A DNA stretch of 6,562 nt from DATAPE01 sp036265345 (GTDB lineage Bacteria; Actinomycetota; CADDZG01; WHSQ01). The notes under the pieces are model-generated. The model worked only from the letters and a program-made list of their open reading frames with translations. It searched no databases and was not told the DNA's origin. Positions 1-5,944 of this stretch are shown piece by piece (position 1 is the first letter of the stretch; each line of letters starts with the position of its first letter). The position numbers and the translations under genes are program-made. The stretch spans positions 1 through 6,562 of the forward strand of contig DATAPE010000066.1 in NCBI GenBank assembly GCA_036265345.1, in the 5' to 3' direction.

Positions 1-426
1 CGGATCGGGTGGGTGTCCGGTGCACCGGTTGCGATCGAGGCTTTGAAGCGGTTGAAGACGAACATCGACTCGGGCGTGTTCGATGCCGTGCAGCGAGCGG
101 GCATCGCCGCGCTCGACGGCCCCCAGGATCACTTGAGAGCGACCGTTGAGCGCTACCGGCACCGGCGCGATCTGCTTTGTGATGGGTTGAAGTCGATGGC
201 GATAGTCGTGGAGCCCCCACGCGGCTCCATCTACGTGTGGGTTCCCGTTCCCGACGGGCACACGTCGGTGTCGTTTACGAATTTCCTCCTCGACGAGGCA
301 GACATCGTGGTCGCTCCGGGGACCGGCTATGGGCCCTCGGGCGAGGGATTCGTGCGCTTCTCTCTTACGCTGGCGGACGACCGGCTGGAAGAGGGTGTCG
401 AGCGATTGAGGAGGCTGGTTACCTGA
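1..426 (+). CDS. LL-diaminopimelate-type class I/II aminotransferase, C-terminal part
   Basis: This is the last 141 codons of a PLP-dependent fold-type I aminotransferase; the 5' part lies outside the window. The first codons read RIGWVSG, matching the segment of DapL-like enzymes that follows the Schiff-base lysine loop, so the catalytic lysine is expected just upstream of base 1. KTNIDSGVFDAVQ, the PPRGSIYVW stretch and GTGYGPSGEGFVRFSLT are typical of the LL-diaminopimelate aminotransferase/DapC group. The Arg at 355-357 is the family's conserved substrate-carboxylate Arg. The likely role is lysine and peptidoglycan-precursor synthesis in the cytoplasm, which suits the dapF-hflX neighbourhood known from other actinobacteria. 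Substrate specificity cannot be fixed from a C-terminal fragment, and a different class I aminotransferase remains possible. A GTG at 13 is an internal codon, not the start. The stop (424-426) overlaps the probable hflX start. Confidence 0.85.
   Translation, partial: RIGWVSGAPVAIEALKRLKTNIDSGVFDAVQRAGIAALDGPQDHLRATVERYRHRRDLLCDGLKSMAIVVEPPRGSIYVWVPVPDGHTSVSFTNFLLDEADIVVAPGTGYGPSGEGFVRFSLTLADDRLEEGVERLRRLVT
408..414 (+). promoter_or_regulatory. Shine-Dalgarno deciding the hflX start
   Basis: GAGGAGG lies inside the end of the aminotransferase gene, 8 nt before the CTG at 423. It is the only strong ribosome binding site near the expected N-terminus of HflX and is the main argument for the CTG start. 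Confidence 0.6.
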
Positions 427-1727
427 CCCGCAAGTCGTCCGGTCACGAAACCCGGTCCGAGCGCGAGAGCGCGATCCTCGTCGGCGCGTCCTTTGGAAAC
501 ACCACGGCCGAAGAGACGGAGTGGTCGTTGGACGAACTCGAGGCACTCGCCGACACCGCAGGTGCAGACGCTCTCGAGCGGGTCGTGCAGAAACGTGACG
601 CCCCCGATCCGGCGACGTATCTGGGACGGGGAAAGGTCGCAGAGATCGTGTCGATCGCATCCGCGCTCGATGCCGACATGTTGATCTTCGACGACGAGTT
701 GACGCCGGCACAAGGAAGAAACCTCGAAGAGCAGGCTGGCGTGAACCCCCTCGCCGAGCGCGGCTTGAAGATCATCGACAGGACGGGGTTGATCCTCGAC
801 ATCTTCGCTCAGCACGCGCGTTCGGCAGAAGGAAAGCTGCAGGTCGAGCTCGCGCAGTTGAACTACCGGCTCCCCCGGCTGCGCGGTTGGGGCGATGTTC
901 TATCGCGACTCGGTGGCGGCATCGGCACGCGGGGGCCGGGCGAGACCGCACTCGAGGCCGAACGCCGCGCGATCCTGCGACGGATCCAGCGGGTGAAGAA
1001 GGATCTGGTGGCGCTGGAGAAAACCAGGCGACTCAAGCGGAAGCAGCGCTCCCGCAGCGGCGTACCGGTGGTTGCCCTGGTGGGATACACGAACGCAGGA
1101 AAGTCGACGCTCCTCAGGCGTCTGACCGACGCAGTAGTGCTGATCGAAGATCGCTTGTTCTCGACGCTTGACCCGACCACACGGCGGCTCGAGCTGGCTC
1201 ATCGCGGCGTGCTGCTCACCGATACGGTCGGCTTCGTGCGCAAGCTGCCGCACCAATTGGTCGAGGCATTTCGCTCGACTCTGGAGGAAGTAGGGGAGGC
1301 GTCGCTGCTCCTTCACGTCGTCGATGCAACGCGGGACCCCCGGCGCCAGATCGACGCGGTCAGCCAGGTGCTGAAGGACATCGGCATGGCCGAAAGCCCT
1401 ACCTTGCTGGTCATGAACAAGACCGACCTGCTAAGCGAGGACGATGTCGCAGTGCTGCGGGGACGCTTCCCGGACGCGGCGTTCTGCTCGGCAGGCTCGG
1501 GTGAGGGTATCGAGGAGTTGTTAGAGAAACTCTCCGAGGAGCTGTCGCGCCTGAGGGTGGAGGTGACCTTGGAGATCCCCTTCGCTCGCGGCGATCTGGT
1601 GGCGCGGGTCCACGAGCGAGGAGAGGTCGTGGAAGAGACCTACGACGAAAGTGGAACGCGTCTGGTTGCCCGGATGCCCCAAGAGCTGTTGAAGGAGTTC
1701 GGTTCCTTTTTTGCCGAAGCCGGCTAG
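423..1727 (+). CDS. hflX: GTPase HflX
   Basis: HflX is a cytoplasmic GTPase that binds the ribosome and splits stalled or stressed 70S particles. Counting from CTG 423 the protein has 434 residues, a normal family length. The N-terminal HflX domain begins near residue 19 (AILVGAS), contains YLGRGKV from residue 66 and the glycine-rich GTRGPGET (168-175), and leads through a basic helical linker to the G domain. That domain shows G1 GYTNAGKST (221-229), G2 around TLDPTTRR (248-255), G3 DTVGF (267-271), G4 NKTD (332-335) and a G5-like CSAGS (355-359). No ATG, GTG or TTG occurs in frame between the upstream stop region and the conserved N-terminus. The only upstream standard start, GTG 237, would overlap the aminotransferase by 190 bp. 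CTG 423 overlaps the TGA of that gene (CTGA) and follows a GAGGAGG, so coupled translation is inferred. The product is certain; the exact start is not. Confidence 0.95.
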   Translation: MTRKSSGHETRSERESAILVGASFGNTTAEETEWSLDELEALADTAGADALERVVQKRDAPDPATYLGRGKVAEIVSIASALDADMLIFDDELTPAQGRNLEEQAGVNPLAERGLKIIDRTGLILDIFAQHARSAEGKLQVELAQLNYRLPRLRGWGDVLSRLGGGIGTRGPGETALEAERRAILRRIQRVKKDLVALEKTRRLKRKQRSRSGVPVVALVGYTNAGKSTLLRRLTDAVVLIEDRLFSTLDPTTRRLELAHRGVLLTDTVGFVRKLPHQLVEAFRSTLEEVGEASLLLHVVDATRDPRRQIDAVSQVLKDIGMAESPTLLVMNKTDLLSEDDVAVLRGRFPDAAFCSAGSGEGIEELLEKLSEELSRLRVEVTLEIPFARGDLVARVHERGEVVEETYDESGTRLVARMPQELLKEFGSFFAEAG

Positions 1728-1730
1728 GAC

Positions 1731-2372
1731 TTAGACCTTCCGGAAGACGGCAACCACTTTTCCAAGGATCTGTGTTCCAGGGGGCGCCTCGAACGGTTCC
1801 AGGTTTTCGTTGGCGGGTTCGAGGACCATCGCCGAGCCGCGGTGTCGCAGGGTCTTCACGGTGGCTTCGGGGATGGTGTCGTGCTCACTCGGGACCATCG
1901 CCGCGACTATCTCGCCGGAGTGTGCGGTCGGCTGCTGGCGGACGATGACGTAGTCGCCGTCGAGGATCCCGGCGTCGATCATCGAATCACCGCTGACCTC
2001 CAGCATGAACACCGTGCCCTCGCCCACCAGGTCGGCGGGCATCGGGTAGACATCCTCGACCTGCTCCTGGGCAAGGATCGGAGTACCGGCAGCGATACGC
2101 CCCAGTAGCGGCACCGACCGCGCCGGCCGGCGCTCGGAGGCCAGCCCCGTCTCGGAGTCGTAGAGAACCTCGAGCGCCCGCGGCTTGGTCGGGTCGATCT
2201 TGAGATAGCCCTTGCGCTGCAGGGTCTGAAGGTGGGAATGGACCGTGGAGCTCGACGCCAGCCCGAGGGCCTCGCCGATCTCCCGGACCGATGGGGGATA
2301 GCCGCGCGCGGAGACCGTTTCGGCGATGTACTCCAGCGCCTGTCGCTGGCGCTCGGTCAGCTCCTCGACCAT
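1731..2372 (-). CDS. lexA: LexA repressor, SOS response autoprotease
   Basis: LexA represses DNA-damage genes and cleaves itself when RecA filaments form on single-stranded DNA. The 213-residue protein is full length. Residues 1-65 form the winged helix-turn-helix domain (YPPSVREIGEALGL at 25-38, then STVHSHLQTLQRKGYL). The cleavage bond is Ala95-Gly96 in GRIAAGTP. The S24 peptidase-like domain carries Ser130 (SGDSM) and Lys173 (ATVKTL) as the catalytic dyad. The ATG is preceded by AGGAGGT (complement of 2378-2384) with 5 nt spacing. The upstream region contains LexA operators positioned over its own promoter, so autorepression is expected. The gene converges on hflX, with only three bases between the two stop codons and no evident terminator. 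Confidence 0.98.
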   Translation of the reverse strand: MVEELTERQRQALEYIAETVSARGYPPSVREIGEALGLASSSTVHSHLQTLQRKGYLKIDPTKPRALEVLYDSETGLASERRPARSVPLLGRIAAGTPILAQEQVEDVYPMPADLVGEGTVFMLEVSGDSMIDAGILDGDYVIVRQQPTAHSGEIVAAMVPSEHDTIPEATVKTLRHRGSAMVLEPANENLEPFEAPPGTQILGKVVAVFRKV

Positions 2373-2393
2373 CCCGGACCTCCTGGGTTCTTT

Positions 2394-2407
2394 CGAACGG
2401 TTGTTCG
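2394..2407. promoter_or_regulatory. LexA box 1 (lexA-proximal)
   Basis: CGAACGGTTGTTCG is a perfect CGAAC-N4-GTTCG palindrome of the kind bound by actinobacterial and Bacillus-type LexA. It covers the predicted lexA transcription start, 21 bp upstream of the lexA ATG. Confidence 0.93.
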
Positions 2408-2411
2408 CCCC

Positions 2412-2440
2412 AGGCTAGAGGATTCCTCGTCCACTTGCAA
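2412..2440 (-). promoter_or_regulatory. Predicted lexA promoter
   Basis: Read on the minus strand, TTGCAA (2435-2440) is followed after 17 bp by TAGCCT (2412-2417). This fits a housekeeping-sigma promoter with a weak -10. Transcription would start near 2405, inside LexA box 1, and box 2 touches the -35. The placement is what makes it believable; the hexamers alone are modest. Confidence 0.5.
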
Positions 2441-2453
2441 GAACATACGTTCG
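2440..2453. promoter_or_regulatory. LexA box 2 (one mismatch)
   Basis: AGAACATACGTTCG matches CGAAC-N4-GTTCG except for the first base. It abuts the predicted lexA -35 hexamer and lies about 10 bp upstream of the predicted -35 of the LysM gene, so it could serve both promoters. Confidence 0.82.
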
Positions 2454-2462
2454 ATTAGGGCC

Positions 2463-2491
2463 TTGCCTGCGAACGTATGTTCGCATAGAGT
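2463..2491 (+). promoter_or_regulatory. Predicted promoter of the LysM gene
   Basis: TTGCCT (2463-2468) and TAGAGT (2486-2491) are separated by exactly 17 bp, each matching the sigma-70-type consensus at four of six positions. LexA box 3 fills the spacer and box 4 begins directly after the -10, covering the expected start near 2498. This arrangement predicts tight LexA repression. Confidence 0.55.
2470..2483. promoter_or_regulatory. LexA box 3
   Basis: CGAACGTATGTTCG is a perfect LexA palindrome located between the predicted -35 and -10 of the LysM gene. Its first 13 bases are the exact reverse complement of 13 bases of box 2. Confidence 0.93.
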
Positions 2492-2505
2492 CGAACGTGC
2501 GTTCG
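2492..2505. promoter_or_regulatory. LexA box 4
   Basis: CGAACGTGCGTTCG is a perfect LexA palindrome, 22 bp centre to centre from box 3 and overlying the predicted transcription start of the LysM gene. Confidence 0.92.
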
Positions 2506-2568
2506 AGCCGATTCTTGTCGTACCCCCTGGCTAGCCTCAGCAGGGCACCAGAGCAAAGGGAGAGGGCG

Positions 2569-2937
2569 ATGGCAGTCAGGCAGCAGAGCTTGGAGGAGGG
2601 TTACGACACTGTCGTGCTCAGGTTTCCGACCGCGGCGGTCCGACGGCGGATCGCGGCCCGGCGCCGGGCCCTCGTTCTCCGCCGCGCCCTGGCCGCAAGC
2701 GCCCTGGCCGCCACCCTGATCCTCGTTCTGTTGGGCAGTGGTGGGGGCACCGCCCAGGCGGTCCACACCCAGTCTCCCCGCGCAGTGGTGGTCCGCCCGG
2801 GCCAGACGCTCTGGGACATCGCGACCCGCTATGCCCCCGCCTCGATCGACCCCCGCGCCTACGTGGACGAGGTACTGGAGCTGAACCACCTCACCACGCC
2901 CCCCGCCGGCGGAGTGAGGATCCGCCTACCGCGCTGA
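2569..2937 (+). CDS. Membrane-anchored LysM protein, probable SOS cell-division inhibitor (YneA/DivS/Rv2719c type)
   Basis: This 122-residue protein has a basic N-terminus (RRRIAARRR at 25-33), one hydrophobic segment at about 35-56, and an extracytoplasmic LysM domain at about 72-120 (VVVRPGQTLWDIATRYAP, then VLELNHL and a C-terminal VRIRLPR). The expected topology is N-terminus in, LysM outside binding peptidoglycan. No catalytic hydrolase domain is visible. LysM proteins divergent from lexA and under LexA control are known as damage-induced division inhibitors: YneA in Bacillus, DivS in Corynebacterium, Rv2719c/ChiZ in Mycobacterium. The function here is inferred from architecture, position and four LexA boxes upstream, not from close sequence identity. 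ATG 2569 is chosen because AGGGAG (2557-2562) sits 6 nt before it; an upstream in-frame GTG (2497) falls inside LexA box 4. The gene ends with tandem TGA codons. Confidence 0.88.
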   Translation: MAVRQQSLEEGYDTVVLRFPTAAVRRRIAARRRALVLRRALAASALAATLILVLLGSGGGTAQAVHTQSPRAVVVRPGQTLWDIATRYAPASIDPRAYVDEVLELNHLTTPPAGGVRIRLPR

Positions 2938-2967
2938 TGACGGGTTACGGGGCGATATCCGGGCAAC

Positions 2968-3000
2968 CCACAGGTTGTGGCCCTTGTGGTCCACAGGGCC
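2968..3000 (+). terminator. GC-rich inverted repeats after the LysM gene, possible terminator
   Basis: Two overlapping hairpins can form. One is CCACA-GGT-TGTGG (2968-2980). The other pairs GGCCCT (2979-2984) with AGGGCC (2995-3000), continuing to an inner GTG/CAC after a one-base bulge. They begin about 30 bp after the stop, as a terminator would. However, no U-tract follows, so termination is uncertain. Confidence 0.35.
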
Positions 3001-3068
3001 CCGGCGGCAATCTTGACGAGGTGCCGCGATGAGCTTGACTGACCGGTCCCACGGGCGTAATTTCACGG

Positions 3069-3097
3069 TTGTGATTCGCAATATCTAGCGGTAAAGT
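3069..3097 (+). promoter_or_regulatory. Predicted nrdJ promoter
   Basis: TTGTGA (3069-3074) and TAAAGT (3092-3097) are spaced by 17 bp, each four of six to consensus. Transcription would begin near 3104, giving a leader of roughly 70 nt. NrdR box 1 fills the spacer exactly and box 2 covers the start region. A second candidate further upstream is TTGACT (3035-3040), 17 bp, TAATTT (3058-3063); the two may work as alternatives. Confidence 0.5.
3076..3091. promoter_or_regulatory. NrdR box 1
   Basis: TCGCAATATCTAGCGG resembles the NrdR-box consensus acaCwAtATaTwGtgt, matching the central C, W, A, T, A, T, the T-W-G and the later G. It lies between the -35 and -10 of the predicted nrdJ promoter. 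Confidence 0.85.
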
Positions 3098-3106
3098 TGT
3101 AGCAGC

Positions 3107-3122
3107 TCACCACATCTAGTGG
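3107..3122. promoter_or_regulatory. NrdR box 2
   Basis: TCACCACATCTAGTGG keeps the key bases of the NrdR consensus, including CTAG with GTG on the right and CAC on the left. It starts 31 bp after the start of box 1, three helical turns away, the spacing usual for paired NrdR sites. Confidence 0.85.
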
Positions 3123-3177
3123 TTTTTCGTATCGATGAGGCGCCACGGCGTCCGGACGATCAAGGGAGATTTGGGCG

Positions 3178-5940
3178 GTGGCGTTGAGCGAGATATCTAC
3201 CGGCACTGACAAGCTTCAGCTTCGCAGGTACTTCACCACGCAGGGCGTGCATCCCTTCGACGAGGTCGAGTGGGAGCTCCGGGATGCCGTGATCCAGAAC
3301 TACCGGACGGGCGAGATCGCGTTCGAGCAGAAGGACGTCGAGTTCCCTCGGTCGTGGTCCCAGAACGCCACCAACATCGCGGCTCAGAAGTACTTCCGGG
3401 GCTCTCCCGGGACTCCCGAGCGCGAGCGTTCGGTGCGTCAGATGATCAACCGGGTCGTGGACCGCTACCACGAAGAAGGTGTCGCCCGCGGTTACTTCGT
3501 CGACGCCGACGAGGCGCAGATCTTCAAAGACGAGCTCACCCATCTCCTCGTGACCCAGAAGGCTGCGTTCAACTCACCGGTCTGGTTCAACGTCGGCTGG
3601 CGGCCGAAGGGTGAAGAGCAGGTGTCGGCCTGTTTCATCCTCTCGGTGGAAGACGAGATGAGCTCGATCCTCAACTGGTACGTGGAAGAAGGCACGATCT
3701 TCAAGCATGGTTCCGGCGCGGGCCTCAACCTGTCGAAGATCCGTTCCTCCAAGGAGCGGCTGAAGTCGGGGGGAACCGCGTCGGGTCCGGTGTCGTTCAT
3801 GCGCGGCGCGGACTCGTCGGCAGGAACGATCAAGTCGGGCGGTGCCACCCGCCGCGCCGCCAAGATGGTCGTGTTGAACGTGGATCATCCCGATATCCGC
3901 GACTTCATCTGGTGCAAGGCGCTCGAGGAGCGCAAGGCGAGGGCCCTGCGTGCCGCCGGGTTCGACATGGACCTGGACGGCAAGGATGCTCACTCGATCC
4001 AATACCAGAACGCCAACAATTCGGTGCGTGTGACCGATGACTTCATGAACGCGGTCCTGGAAGAGCGCCCCTGGAAGCTCACCGCCGTTACCACCGGCGA
4101 GACGATCGACGAGCTTCCGGCCAAGGATCTGTTCCGAGAGATCGCCGAGACCGCATGGGAGTGCGCCGACCCCGGCATGCAGTACGACACGACCATCAAC
4201 GACTGGCACACGTGCCCCAACAGCGGGCCGATCAACGCCTCGAATCCGTGCTCCGAGTACATGCACGTCGACAACAGCAGCTGCAACCTCGCCGGACTGA
4301 ACCTGATGAAGTTCCTCGACGACAACGACAGGTTCGATGTCGAGGCCTACAAGCATGCGGTCGAGGTCATGTTCGTAGCGCAGGAGATCTCGGTGGGGTT
4401 CGCGTCCTACCCAACGACCAAGATCAGCGACAACTCCGACAGATTCCGGCAGCTGGGACAGGGCTACACCAACCTGGGTGCGTTGTTGATGGCGCAGGGC
4501 CTTGCCTACGACTCGGATGCGGGCCGGGCGTGGGCGGCGGCGATCACTGCGATCATGACCGGCCATTGCTACGCCACCTCCGCCAAGCTTGCGGAGCGAG
4601 TGGGACCGTTCAAGGCCTACGAAGAGAACAAGGAGCCGATGCTCCGGGTGATCAAGAAGCATCTGGCAGCAGCCTGTGAGATCCCACAAGGCCTTGCCCC
4701 CGACGAGCTTCTGACCGCGGCGAGGGAAACCTGGCACGAGGCGCTGCAACTGGGCGAGATCCACGGGTACCGCAATGCGCAGGCAACAGTCCTGGCTCCC
4801 TACGGCACGACCGGGCTCCTGATGGATTCCGACACCACTGGGATCGAGCCGGACCTCGCGTTGAAGAAGACCAAGAAGCTGGTCGGTGGCGGAACGATGT
4901 CGATCGTGAACCAGACGGTGCCGCGGGCCTTGCGCAAGCTCGGTTACAGCGAACCGCAGGTCGCCGAGATCGTCGCCTACATCGACCAGAACTCGCACGT
5001 CATCGATGCTCCCCATCTGAAACAGGAGCACCTCAGTGTGTTCGACACCGCCATGGGCGAGCGCTCGATCCACTACATGGGTCACGTCAAGATGATGGCG
5101 GCGGTGCAGCCTGCGATATCCGGGGCGATCTCGAAGACCGTGAATCTCCCCGAGAACGTGTCGGTCGAGGACGTCGAGCAGGTCTACATCGAAGGCTGGC
5201 GCCGAGGACTCAAGGCGCTGGCTCTCTACCGCGACAACTGCAAGGTGGGACAGCCCCTGGCGGCGTCCAAGAAGGGCGATGACAAGAAAGATGTGATCGC
5301 GGCGGCTCAGCCCGAGCCCGTCCGGCGCCGGCTCCCCAAGGCCCGGCGTTCCATGACGTTCAAGTTCCGGGTTGCGGACACCGAGGGCTACCTCACCGCC
5401 GGCGAGTTCCCCGAAGGGGGAGTGGGCGAGATCTTCCTGCGGGTGGCCAAGCAAGGCTCGACCCTCTCTGGGGTGATGGACGCATTCGCCATCTCTATCT
5501 CGATGGGTCTTCAGTACGGCGTGCCGCTGGCGGCGTACGTGAAGCAGTTCTGCAACACACGCTTCGAGCCTTCAGGGATGACCGATGACCCCGATCTACG
5601 GCTGGCAACGTCGATCCTCGACTACGTCTTCCGCAGGCTTGCGGTGCACTACCTCACCCCCGAAGAGCGTCATGGGCTCGGCATCAGAACTTCGGGTGAG
5701 CGGAAGGCCGAGATCGAGTCCCGGATCGACGATGCTGCCGCCACCGAGCCGAACGGCAACGGAAATGGGAACGGCTCGGGCAACGGACACACCAAAGAAG
5801 AAGGTGTCATCGTCCTTGCCCCGGTGGCCAGCGCTCACACCGGTTCGCTCCCGTTCTGCGGCACCTGCGGGACCCAGATGCAGCCTGCGGGATCGTGCTT
5901 CGCATGCACGTCATGCGGCTCGACGAGCGGATGCTCCTAG
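3178..5940 (+). CDS. nrdJ: Adenosylcobalamin-dependent class II ribonucleoside-diphosphate reductase
   Basis: NrdJ reduces ribonucleotides to deoxyribonucleotides, using adenosylcobalamin to generate the catalytic thiyl radical, so it needs neither oxygen nor a separate radical subunit. The 920-residue protein is complete. The catalytic barrel shows FNSPVWFNVG (131-140), the first redox cysteine Cys152, and NPCSE (356-360) with radical-bearing Cys358 flanked by Asn356 and Glu360. The partner redox cysteine is Cys369, with the same 11-residue spacing as in Thermotoga NrdJ. YGTTGLLMDSDTTGIEP (542-558) follows. A TSCPD domain spans about 726-826. An Asn-Gly-rich linker (859-871) joins it to a C-terminal zinc-ribbon/redox tail with Cys894, 897, 907, 910, 913 and 919. 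No intein or frameshift is seen. The GTG start is supported by AAGGGAG (3162-3168), 9 nt away. Twin NrdR boxes upstream indicate repression by the nrdR product. Confidence 0.97.
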   Translation: MALSEISTGTDKLQLRRYFTTQGVHPFDEVEWELRDAVIQNYRTGEIAFEQKDVEFPRSWSQNATNIAAQKYFRGSPGTPERERSVRQMINRVVDRYHEEGVARGYFVDADEAQIFKDELTHLLVTQKAAFNSPVWFNVGWRPKGEEQVSACFILSVEDEMSSILNWYVEEGTIFKHGSGAGLNLSKIRSSKERLKSGGTASGPVSFMRGADSSAGTIKSGGATRRAAKMVVLNVDHPDIRDFIWCKALEERKARALRAAGFDMDLDGKDAHSIQYQNANNSVRVTDDFMNAVLEERPWKLTAVTTGETIDELPAKDLFREIAETAWECADPGMQYDTTINDWHTCPNSGPINASNPCSEYMHVDNSSCNLAGLNLMKFLDDNDRFDVEAYKHAVEVMFVAQEISVGFASYPTTKISDNSDRFRQLGQGYTNLGALLMAQGLAYDSDAGRAWAAAITAIMTGHCYATSAKLAERVGPFKAYEENKEPMLRVIKKHLAAACEIPQGLAPDELLTAARETWHEALQLGEIHGYRNAQATVLAPYGTTGLLMDSDTTGIEPDLALKKTKKLVGGGTMSIVNQTVPRALRKLGYSEPQVAEIVAYIDQNSHVIDAPHLKQEHLSVFDTAMGERSIHYMGHVKMMAAVQPAISGAISKTVNLPENVSVEDVEQVYIEGWRRGLKALALYRDNCKVGQPLAASKKGDDKKDVIAAAQPEPVRRRLPKARRSMTFKFRVADTEGYLTAGEFPEGGVGEIFLRVAKQGSTLSGVMDAFAISISMGLQYGVPLAAYVKQFCNTRFEPSGMTDDPDLRLATSILDYVFRRLAVHYLTPEERHGLGIRTSGERKAEIESRIDDAAATEPNGNGNGNGSGNGHTKEEGVIVLAPVASAHTGSLPFCGTCGTQMQPAGSCFACTSCGSTSGCS

Positions 5941-5944
5941 CAAC

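Noticed and set aside
237..422. Extending hflX upstream to GTG 237
   Set aside because: It would overlap the conserved C-terminal end of the aminotransferase by 190 bp, and the added residues look like an out-of-frame reading of that gene.
1707..1712. T6 run near the end of hflX as a terminator
   Set aside because: It encodes Phe-Phe within the hflX frame and no stem precedes it. On the other strand it becomes an A-run after a weak GCCG/CGGC stem, so it cannot serve lexA.
2497..2568. Starting the LysM gene at GTG 2497
   Set aside because: That codon lies within LexA box 4 and at the predicted transcription start, has no Shine-Dalgarno, and ATG 2569 has AGGGAG at good spacing.
3029..3088. 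19-codon ORF (ATG 3029) with a GAGG upstream
   Set aside because: It ends inside NrdR box 1, upstream of the favoured nrdJ transcription start, and has no feature beyond chance.
2938..3177. Cobalamin riboswitch upstream of nrdJ
   Set aside because: No B12-box-like sequence or multi-stem arrangement is visible, and the predicted leader is only about 70 nt. NrdR boxes explain the regulation better.
3134..3208. Short ORF from ATG 3134 overlapping the nrdJ start out of frame
   Set aside because: It has no convincing Shine-Dalgarno, and a 24-residue frame of this length is expected by chance in this GC-rich DNA.
3574..5454. Minus-strand open frame of 626 codons inside nrdJ
   Set aside because: It lies entirely antisense to a clearly conserved reductase, its translation is rich in Arg/Leu/Val/Asp/His without recognisable domains, and it reflects third-base GC bias of the plus-strand gene.
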